From contig CAYOLL010000159.1 in NCBI GenBank assembly GCA_964404765.1, positions 1 through 13,800 on the forward strand: a DNA stretch of 13,800 nucleotides, given 5' to 3'. This document shows, one piece after another, positions 1 to 5,432 of this stretch. Every line of letters begins with the position of its first letter. Positions within the stretch are counted from its first letter, which is position 1. A model generated the notes under the pieces. It searched no databases and was not told the origin of the DNA. It saw only the letters and a program-made list of their open reading frames with translations. Both the position numbers and the translations under genes were made by a program. This stretch comes from CAYOLL01 sp964404765 [NCBI: uncultured Gemmatimonadota bacterium]. GTDB taxonomy: Bacteria; 4572-55.

Positions 1-56
1 ATGAGTTATGAGTTATGAGTTATGAGTTATGAGTTATGAGTTATGAGTTATGGGTA
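1..56. repeat. Heptamer tandem repeat array (ATGAGTT, 7 perfect copies plus one variant)
   Basis: Seven exact head-to-tail copies of ATGAGTT fill bases 1-49, followed by a variant ATGGGTA at 50-56. The array may continue to the left of the window. Because the unit is 7 bp and holds stop trinucleotides on both strands, it closes all six reading frames within 21-24 bp. It overlaps the last codons and the stop of the four-helix-bundle gene on the minus strand. Confidence 0.95.
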
Positions 57-475
57 TCTGTTTGGTTCAGATCTGTGCGGGTCAGGTATGGTGTCGTGTC
101 TTCAGCCAGATGATCGACCCAGCTTTTGTCTTTTCGTTTGGCTTCAAGGCTTTCGATAAGATGCAACAGTTTATTTTCAACTTCGTAATGGAGTATTTCG
201 AGCTCTTCAAAGCGTGCCGGCGGTACAAGTCCGATTTCCTTCAGACCGATCAGGCGGGTCAGTGTTTCGGCCAAAGAGCCGCTGGCAATATAGAGGAATT
301 GGATGTATTCATTAATTGAGCGGCGGCCGTAACCCTCGGCAATATTGGCCGATACCGATTGGGTCGCATCGGCAAGCTGCGCTCTTAGCTTAAAATCCGT
401 CTGAAAGTCTACATAAACCGTTTTCCAAACCCGCTGAAATAGCACAATCGCTTTTTGCCAAACATCAAGCTGCAT
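41..475 (-). CDS. Four-helix-bundle protein, S23 / bAvd-like family
   Basis: A 144-residue protein that opens with a segment containing LDVWQKA, close to the family's usual L-x-VWQKA start. It then has the conserved stretch QSVSANIAEGYGRR (about residues 39-52) and EYIQFLYIASGSLAET (56-71), followed by further amphipathic helices. These are hallmarks of the S23/bAvd-like four-helix-bundle family, first known from 23S rRNA intervening sequences and from accessory proteins of diversity-generating retroelements. The molecular role of free-standing copies is unknown; nucleic-acid or partner binding is an inference. The ATG at 475 is the only start before an in-frame TAA upstream. Members are usually about 115-125 residues; the extra hydrophilic tail (from about residue 115) ends inside the heptamer array, which supplies the stop. 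No reverse transcriptase, variable repeat or rRNA gene is visible nearby. Confidence 0.9.
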   Translation of the reverse strand: MQLDVWQKAIVLFQRVWKTVYVDFQTDFKLRAQLADATQSVSANIAEGYGRRSINEYIQFLYIASGSLAETLTRLIGLKEIGLVPPARFEELEILHYEVENKLLHLIESLEAKRKDKSWVDHLAEDTTPYLTRTDLNQTDTHNS

Positions 476-511
476 ATAGCCGCGATTTTTATTCCTTCGT
501 TTTTAATACAA

Positions 512-776
512 TGGACATCTTTCCAATTAGATTTTGAGGTTCATCTATGTTTTTTGCCCCGTAGGGGCAAGCCGTTTGTAGAAAAATACGCGAAAACATC
601 GCTGTGATAAGCCCCATCGGGGCGACCCGTGAAGCACGACCGGTGTCGTCACGGTTAAACGGGCCGCCCCGATGGGGCTATCCGCCGGGTTTGGTTGACT
701 CGTTTTTCTACAAACAGACCGCCCCGATGGGGCTAAAAGCAGCGTCGCGCCCGGATTTGTTTTGGAAAGATGTCCA
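512..776. mobile_element. Concentric inverted-repeat element (265 bp, MITE-like)
   Basis: The ends are perfect 15-bp inverted repeats, TGGACATCTTTCCAA at 512-526 and its complement at 762-776. Inside them, in mirror order, are a palindrome on each side (554-570 and 720-734, GCCCC-GGGGC type), a 13-bp pair (GTTTGTAGAAAAA at 574-586, complement at 703-715), and a perfect 15-bp pair (AGCCCCATCGGGGCG at 610-624, complement at 665-679). It lies between the 3' end of the chemotaxis gene and the start of the four-helix-bundle gene. I see no clear target-site duplication and no plausible coding sequence inside. It could be a non-autonomous insertion or a head-to-head dimer of a shorter repeat. It may also stop transcription leaving the chemotaxis gene. 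Confidence 0.75.
610..679. repeat. Core stem of the concentric element
   Basis: AGCCCCATCGGGGCG at 610-624 is exactly complementary to 665-679. Each arm is itself nearly palindromic (GCCCCATCGGGGC), so the segment can fold either as one long stem or as two local hairpins. The intervening 40 bp holds a short CGTGA/TCACG pair. Confidence 0.85.
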
Positions 777-828
777 ATCATGCAATTACCCCAAAACGCC
801 ATCACTCCATTTCTCCAAAACTTCCCCG

Positions 829-2484
829 TTAGGCGGATTTGACCTTGAATTTGTTGACTTCCTGCAAGAGTTGTTGGGCCAGCAGATTGATTTCGTCGAT
901 GGTCTTTTTGGCGTCGGCGCTGTTTTGCTTAAACTGCACGGCTTCTTCCATAATCTCCTGCAGACTGAAAACCACCTGGCTGCTGGAGTGGGTCTGGTCG
1001 TGGGTGGAATGGGAGATGTCGCGCATCATCTCCACGGTTTTTTCCGATTCCAGGGCGATGTTGTTGAGCACTTCCATGGCCGTTTCGATGGTGGCCACGC
1101 CGCCGTTGATGCTGTTTTGCTCTTCCTGAAATTCGGCAACCAGATCATTGATGGCCTCTTGGACTTCGCGGGTGATGCGTTTGATTTCCTCTGTGGAGAT
1201 AAAGACGGAATTGGCCAGTTCGCGGATTTGGGTGGCGACCACGCCGAAGCGTTTGCCGATGGCCCCACTGGTGGAGGCTTCGATGGCGGCGTTAAAGGCG
1301 ATCATTTTGGATTGCACGGAAATGCCGTGAATAATGTGCATGATGCGCTGGATCTCGCGCGATTTTTTGCCCAGCTTCAGGATTTCCTGAGTCGCCCGCA
1401 TATTCTTTTTCTGGATCTCGGTCATTTTCTGGCGGCTTTCATCCACAGAAATGACCCCGTCCAGCGCGGAGTTGTAGGATGCATTGGCCAGGCGCAGCAC
1501 TTCGCCGGAGCTGTCGGCAATACGGTTGGCCGTCTGAGAAAGCTGCTTGACCGCTATAGTCGTGTGATTGACAAAGCTGGTCTGGTCTTCGGCGCGGCGG
1601 GACATCTCCGTGATGGTATGGGTGCTGATTTCAGTCAGGCTATCAATCCCTTTGGAGGCGTCGCGGATGCTGATGACGATTTGGTTGAGCTTATCCAGAA
1701 AGCGGTTGAAGGATTTGGCCATTTGCCCTAACTCGTCTTCGGATCGCACTTCCAACTGTTGGTTTAGGTTGCCTTCGCCTTTGGAGATCAGCTCCATGCG
1801 ACGGGTCATTTCCTGCAACGGCAGAACCAATTCCCGGCCCAGACCATGGGCCAGCGTGACGCCGCCAAAAAAGACTACAATACTAATCGCCAGAGAGATC
1901 AGCGCCAATTTCCATTGGGTGCGGAAAATCTCGTCGCGGCTGATAATGAGGCGGATAAATCCAACGTGCTCCTTGGATTGGCCATCCTGGTAATGAAAAA
2001 TAGACCCGGTCAAGAGCAGATGATTATCAACCTGATCGATATGAATATCGTCAGCTTTTATGCTGAAAAGACTGCGCACTTCTTCGGACTTAAGCGGCGC
2101 AATGTTCTGAACTTTGCTGCTGAGGCGTTGGGTAAATAGTTCGCCATCCATCTTATACAGGTCCAGCGCCAGCAAATTGGAATGTTCATCGGCGTCGTCG
2201 TTTTCGAACAGGCCATGTAGAAAAGGCGTGGCCAATTCTTTATTTTCGCTCATCAGGGCATAGCTGGTAGCAAAGCTGGCATTCCGCAGCAACTCTTTAC
2301 TTTCCACTTCCAGACGATGGTTTAGCGTGACATAGCTTTGGATCATAAAAGCGGCGCTTATCAGTGACAAAGTCACGAACTGCGTTGTCACCGAGGCAAT
2401 TGTAATTTTCGATTGCAGCGAAAGCTTGCGAATTTTCCGCGTGAGCTTTAGTTTAAGCGCATTCAGCTTTTCGTTAAATCTCAT
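829..2484 (-). CDS. Methyl-accepting chemotaxis protein with a divergent signalling tip
   Basis: A 551-residue transmembrane chemoreceptor. A basic N-terminus is followed by membrane segment 1 (about 28-50), an extracytoplasmic sensor region (about 51-191, possibly a small PAS/Cache-like fold, not assigned), membrane segment 2 (about 192-212), a HAMP linker (about 213-268) and a long coiled-coil signalling domain. The hairpin tip lies at about 381-430 and keeps the core FNAAIEA and VVATQIRELA. Compared with E. coli Tsr, N381 and E385 are kept (N398, E402), but R388 is T405, E391 is A408 and the RGF motif is KRF. There is no C-terminal NWETF-type CheR tether. The start is supported by AAGGA about nine bases upstream. 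No other chemotaxis gene is in the window, so it looks like an orphan receptor; its ligand cannot be told. Confidence 0.93.
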   Translation of the reverse strand: MRFNEKLNALKLKLTRKIRKLSLQSKITIASVTTQFVTLSLISAAFMIQSYVTLNHRLEVESKELLRNASFATSYALMSENKELATPFLHGLFENDDADEHSNLLALDLYKMDGELFTQRLSSKVQNIAPLKSEEVRSLFSIKADDIHIDQVDNHLLLTGSIFHYQDGQSKEHVGFIRLIISRDEIFRTQWKLALISLAISIVVFFGGVTLAHGLGRELVLPLQEMTRRMELISKGEGNLNQQLEVRSEDELGQMAKSFNRFLDKLNQIVISIRDASKGIDSLTEISTHTITEMSRRAEDQTSFVNHTTIAVKQLSQTANRIADSSGEVLRLANASYNSALDGVISVDESRQKMTEIQKKNMRATQEILKLGKKSREIQRIMHIIHGISVQSKMIAFNAAIEASTSGAIGKRFGVVATQIRELANSVFISTEEIKRITREVQEAINDLVAEFQEEQNSINGGVATIETAMEVLNNIALESEKTVEMMRDISHSTHDQTHSSSQVVFSLQEIMEEAVQFKQNSADAKKTIDEINLLAQQLLQEVNKFKVKSA

Positions 2485-2570
2485 GAAATGGTATCCTTCG
2501 TGAAACTTAGTGTTTTCAGGTATTTGTGACGAGGGATGAATTTTTCAGGTAATCTGGATTATTGAATTCG

Positions 2571-2592
2571 TTCCGGCATTTTTAAGCCGGAA
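2571..2592. repeat. Hairpin TTCCGGC / GCCGGAA in the divergent intergenic region
   Basis: A perfect 7-bp stem (2571-2577 with 2586-2592) closes an 8-base AT-rich loop. If the minus-strand promoter at 2608-2636 is real, this hairpin lies in the 5' leader of the chemotaxis mRNA. It also resembles short palindromes that recur in many bacterial intergenic regions, so it may just be a dispersed repeat. Confidence 0.6.
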
Positions 2593-2607
2593 TCCACATT
2601 GAAGATA

Positions 2608-2636
2608 CATATATTAAAGTTCTTTTGTCAAGTCAA
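2608..2636 (-). promoter_or_regulatory. Possible sigma70-type promoter for the chemotaxis gene
   Basis: On the minus strand TTGACT (2636-2631) is separated by 17 bp from TATATG (2613-2608), about 120 bp upstream of the chemoreceptor start. It is a fair match to the housekeeping consensus, but the region is AT-rich and the promoter consensus of this lineage is not known, so chance is possible. Confidence 0.3.
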
Positions 2637-2812
2637 TTTCCGATATAATTCCTTAATTTGTTTGAAGATACCGGCTGTGCCGAGAATTGATCGCAAAAGC
2701 TTTTTCCGGTCACTTATATAACCTGAATAATCTGAATTACTCATAAAGGATTGCAGAGCGTGGCGCTAAAATTTTGCCTGTCCGAGCTACGCAACTCTTT
2801 AATTCATAATTC

Positions 2813-2839
2813 TTTCGTGTATTTTGTGTATTTCGTGGT
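2813..2839. repeat. Dispersed-type repeat (TTTCGTGTATTT... motif)
   Basis: A segment with TTTCGTGTATTTTGTG and then TATTTCGTGGT. This motif is familiar from intergenic regions of many unrelated bacteria and usually marks a dispersed repeat or degraded insertion. Only one copy is in the window, so the repeat status rests on recognition and not on a comparison here. Confidence 0.35.
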
Positions 2840-2872
2840 GAATAATTCAGGATAACGACTTAGTTCCGGATT

Positions 2873-2876
2873 AGGA
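2873..2876 (+). promoter_or_regulatory. Ribosome binding site that fixes a TTG start
   Basis: AGGA sits eight bases before the TTG at 2885. No ATG occurs in this frame until residue 63, deep inside the first membrane region, so this site decides the start. Confidence 0.6.
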
Positions 2877-2884
2877 CAAGCCTT

Positions 2885-4078
2885 TTGTTTTTAAACTTAA
2901 ATGCAAAGCTCCTCAAACGATTCCTGCTCATTTTTGCCGGCTCGCTCTACCAATGGATCACGCCGATTGGCAATCTTCTCACCTCTATTTTTATTGTCCG
3001 CATTTACTCGGCGGCATTGTGGGGCGGGTTTGTTTCCATCAGCTTGCTGGTCAACTTCGCCGCCCATATTATGAACTGGGGTCAGCGCGACTATGTCCTG
3101 CGCGAAATCAGCCAAAGTCCGGCCCGATTGTCCGAAATCTGGCAAGCCAATGCGATGAGTCGCTTGCCGTTAGCCATTGGATTTGTGGTGATTGTTTCGG
3201 CTCAGTCGTTTGAACCTGCACAGAAGATGGCCATTATCTTGTGGGGACTCATTCTTTACTGGCAAAAGCTTTTTGAGCCGTTGATTCTCTATCGCAAATA
3301 TCTGCATCTGGCGGCAATTGTTGAACTGATCTCCTACATTGTTTTTCTGGCAGCACTGGCCGTTTTTTTGCCAGATCTGGCTGTTTACCACTTGCTTTGG
3401 GCAACGCTGGTCGCCGGTTTTTTTAAGGGATTGGCGTATGCTTATTACTTTCGGCCTGTTTTCTCCGAACTAAAGTTTCGGTTTGAGGCGCGGCGTCTGG
3501 CGGATGGCTTTGATTTTTTTCTGCCGGGTTGGGTCGGCTTGCTGCAATCACGTCTGGACTTGTATTGCGTCGCACTTTTCCTCACCGAAAGCGAGCTGGG
3601 CATATACCATATTCTGACTAACTTTTTGATCCAACTGCGGGAGCTGGCCTGCGTTCGGGCAGCGCCGATGCTAAAGCACATCTATCGACTGCCGGGCCCA
3701 ACCGTTTTGCGGCTGGCGCGGCGGATTTTTTGGGAAGGTTCCTTGATCTTAATGGTTGCCATGCTCATCGTCTGCGCCATCATAGAGCAGGTTTATCGAC
3801 TTGAGCTTTCTCCCGCACTATACGGATTGGGCTATCTGGCGACATGGCCATTTTTTTTCTACTATCTGCCGACGCATCAGATTTTTAGCCGACATAAGCC
3901 ACAGTGGGTAGCCGGTGTGACGCTGCTTGGCGGCATTATTCAGCTTATCCTAACCCTGATTTGGCTGCCCAACTGGCGATTAGAAGGGGCGTTGCTCGCC
4001 AGTACAATCAGCCAATGGCTCATCCTGGCGCTTTTTATTTCGTTGCAGCGCGCTTTAGTCCACCGCGCTGCAGAATGA
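2885..4078 (+). CDS. Wzx-like polysaccharide flippase (MOP superfamily)
   Basis: A 397-residue, very hydrophobic protein with about 11-12 membrane segments, starting near residues 12-39 and 45-62. It shows the N-terminal pattern of oligosaccharide flippases: a first helix, then a loop with IYSAALWGGF, then GQRDYVLREIS (about 66-76). The segment FFLPGWVGLLQSRLDL near 211-226, followed by LTESELGIYHI (233-243), matches the mid-protein helix typical of Wzx-type proteins. The family moves lipid-linked sugars across the inner membrane for O-antigen, capsule or exopolysaccharide. It is slightly shorter than usual (about 420-480 residues). The start is TTG with a good AGGA. No glycosyltransferase or polymerase gene is in the window, which is unusual because flippases normally sit in glycan clusters. 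A teichoic-acid-type or unrelated MATE-like exporter is less likely. Confidence 0.8.
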   Translation: MFLNLNAKLLKRFLLIFAGSLYQWITPIGNLLTSIFIVRIYSAALWGGFVSISLLVNFAAHIMNWGQRDYVLREISQSPARLSEIWQANAMSRLPLAIGFVVIVSAQSFEPAQKMAIILWGLILYWQKLFEPLILYRKYLHLAAIVELISYIVFLAALAVFLPDLAVYHLLWATLVAGFFKGLAYAYYFRPVFSELKFRFEARRLADGFDFFLPGWVGLLQSRLDLYCVALFLTESELGIYHILTNFLIQLRELACVRAAPMLKHIYRLPGPTVLRLARRIFWEGSLILMVAMLIVCAIIEQVYRLELSPALYGLGYLATWPFFFYYLPTHQIFSRHKPQWVAGVTLLGGIIQLILTLIWLPNWRLEGALLASTISQWLILALFISLQRALVHRAAE

Positions 4079-4185
4079 TCGTGCCGGTTGCGGCGCGACC
4101 TGTTTTTGGAAACTTCTCTGCGGAACAAAGCCCGTCTGCTGTCGTACAACCAATTCTTTTTGTAACGTCTCATTAACCGTAGGCT

Positions 4186-4267
4186 AACCTTGCGAAGGTT
4201 CCCGCCTGTAAGTTTGTGAAAGCCTGAAAGTATTGACTTCCGTGGCAAGTTTAACCTTCGCAAGGTT
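4186..4267. repeat. Palindrome pair AACCTTGCGAAGGTT (82-bp element)
   Basis: AACCTTGCGAAGGTT at 4186-4200 and its exact complement AACCTTCGCAAGGTT at 4253-4267 bound about 50 bp of non-coding DNA. Each copy is also a near-perfect palindrome with a 3-base centre. It lies between the flippase stop and the next gene and may fold into one stem or two hairpins. It could be a short non-autonomous repeat or a transcription stop after the flippase; no T-run follows it. Confidence 0.75.
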
Positions 4268-4341
4268 TGGTTTTACCAACACTTTTTGAGAAGTTACCTC
4301 TTTTTTAACCCCATTATTGTTGAATGATAACTTTGTTAGAC

Positions 4342-4345
4342 GAGG
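4342..4345 (+). promoter_or_regulatory. Ribosome binding site choosing the ATG at 4351
   Basis: GAGG lies five bases before the ATG at 4351. An ATG at 4324 is also in frame but has no such site and would put nine extra residues in front of a signal peptide that otherwise starts cleanly. Confidence 0.6.
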
Positions 4346-4350
4346 TAAGT

Positions 4351-5274
4351 ATGCAAAAAATTTTGTTGCTATTACTGTTGATTGGATTCCTTTTTACCCC
4401 GGCTGATGCGCAAGACATGCCCAAAGATACCGGCCGCAAATATCACGAAGAAGAGTTTGTCTTTTTAACCTGGAACGATGCCCAACCCCTGGCCTATATT
4501 TTTCAAGTCGCGACAAGCTATGACGGACCCCGGCTGGTGCGCTTTTATCGTGGCTGGTACGGGCTTAATGGCGACTGGTCAATATTTCTGGATGAGCGTT
4601 TGGACAACGAGAGCCCCGGCAAATCACCCATTAATGACGCGCTGCATATCAAAGAGCTGGCCAACGGCAATAAGGTTATTTCGTTTGAGTACAAGAAAAA
4701 CAAGCTGGAACTGCATGTGTTGGATGACATCACTAAATTCGATATAGAAACCGGCTCAGCCGCCCGGGAACATACGGTCAGAATGCGGCACGCCACCTTA
4801 CTCAATAAGGATACTGCAATTAGCGGTGTCACGATTCATACCAATCAATTGTTCCGCACCGAAAATCCGTTGCTTACATCGCCCCGCGGCTTGCACGGCA
4901 TTTACGATGAGATTTATCTTATTACCAAAGAGGGTGATTTTTTGATGGCGAGCTTTTCCAAAACACGTGAGGAAAGAAATCTGCTGCTGACGCGGTTGAA
5001 CAAAGTCAATAAGCAAAGCCGGGATTTAAAAGTGGAGTGGGATAAGACCTTGCGGGATGAAAAAGTGAAGCTGGACTATCCGATCATGTGGCATATCGAA
5101 CAAACGGCCAAAACTGTGCAGACCGATGTCTATAATTTAGGTTCGATGATTCTGGCCGGTGAGCCGAAAACAGGCGCTTTTGATTTGTACGGCATGTTTA
5201 TGGTTAAGGGCACCATGATTACTCCGAAAGGCGGCGCGCCGGTCTTAGGCATCATCAAGCATATTCAGGATTAA
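4351..5274 (+). CDS. Secreted protein of unknown function
   Basis: A 307-residue protein that I do not recognise. It begins with a clear Sec signal peptide: MQK, then a run of seven leucines/isoleucines, then a cleavage site after ADA at about residue 20. The mature part is rich in aromatic and charged residues arranged in alternating strands, for example the stretches with LVRFYRGWYGLNGDWSIF (residues 56-73) and NKVISFEYKKNKLELHVLDD (residues 109-128), so a mainly beta-sheet fold is likely. A lipocalin-like barrel is one possibility but is only a guess. It lacks a lipobox cysteine and membrane segments, so a periplasmic or extracellular location is expected. It follows the flippase on the same strand after 272 bp and a palindrome pair, so co-transcription is uncertain. 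It converges on the acyl-CoA dehydrogenase. Confidence 0.75.
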   Translation: MQKILLLLLLIGFLFTPADAQDMPKDTGRKYHEEEFVFLTWNDAQPLAYIFQVATSYDGPRLVRFYRGWYGLNGDWSIFLDERLDNESPGKSPINDALHIKELANGNKVISFEYKKNKLELHVLDDITKFDIETGSAAREHTVRMRHATLLNKDTAISGVTIHTNQLFRTENPLLTSPRGLHGIYDEIYLITKEGDFLMASFSKTREERNLLLTRLNKVNKQSRDLKVEWDKTLRDEKVKLDYPIMWHIEQTAKTVQTDVYNLGSMILAGEPKTGAFDLYGMFMVKGTMITPKGGAPVLGIIKHIQD

Positions 5275-5282
5275 CCAAAAAC

Positions 5283-5426
5283 AGAACGCGGATTTGACGG
5301 ATTAAACTCTTGTGAAGCCGGAGTAATGGAGTAATGGAGTAATGGAGTAATGGAGTGTATAAAAATACAAGCAACTCCATTATTCCAAAACTCCATTACT
5401 CCACATTTGTCCGTCATCCGCGTTCT
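5283..5426. repeat. Nested inverted repeat with octamer tandem arm (144 bp)
   Basis: The outer arms are AGAACGCGGATTTGACGGA (5283-5301) and the complement of AGAACGCGGATGACGGA (5410-5426), differing by a 2-base indel. Inside, four copies of GGAGTAAT (5320-5351) plus a partial fifth face a degraded complementary copy at 5374-5403, giving a stem of about 30 bp. The element fills the gap between two convergent genes and could end transcription from both sides. No coding content is apparent. Confidence 0.8.
5320..5356. repeat. Octamer tandem repeat GGAGTAAT (4.6 copies)
   Basis: Four exact copies and a partial GGAGT. The unit recalls the heptamer ATGAGTT at the left edge of the window in composition and length but is not the same sequence. 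Confidence 0.9.
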
Positions 5427-5432
5427 ATTCTT

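Larger units (their letters stand above)
2485..2884. other. Divergent intergenic region (400 bp)
   Basis: This AT-rich stretch separates the minus-strand chemoreceptor from the plus-strand flippase and must hold both promoters. It contains the hairpin at 2571-2592, the possible promoter at 2608-2636 and the repeat at 2813-2839. A plus-strand TATAAT lies at 2644-2649, but its nearest upstream TTGTCA is only 13 bp away, too close for a standard promoter. I see no small gene. Confidence 0.6.

Noticed and set aside
1-56. CRISPR-like array
   Set aside because: The units are contiguous heptamers with no spacers.
41-475. Diversity-generating retroelement suggested by the Avd-like protein
   Set aside because: No reverse transcriptase, template repeat or variable repeat is visible in the window.
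604-1731. Long plus-strand open frame of 375 codons
   Set aside because: It is antisense to the chemoreceptor and reads through the palindromic element. Its composition (glycine, phenylalanine, histidine, aspartate rich) is typical of a shadow frame.
4328-4335. TAACTTTG, a Bacteroidota-type -7 motif
   Set aside because: No good -33 TTTG at the required distance, and transcription would start on top of the Shine-Dalgarno.
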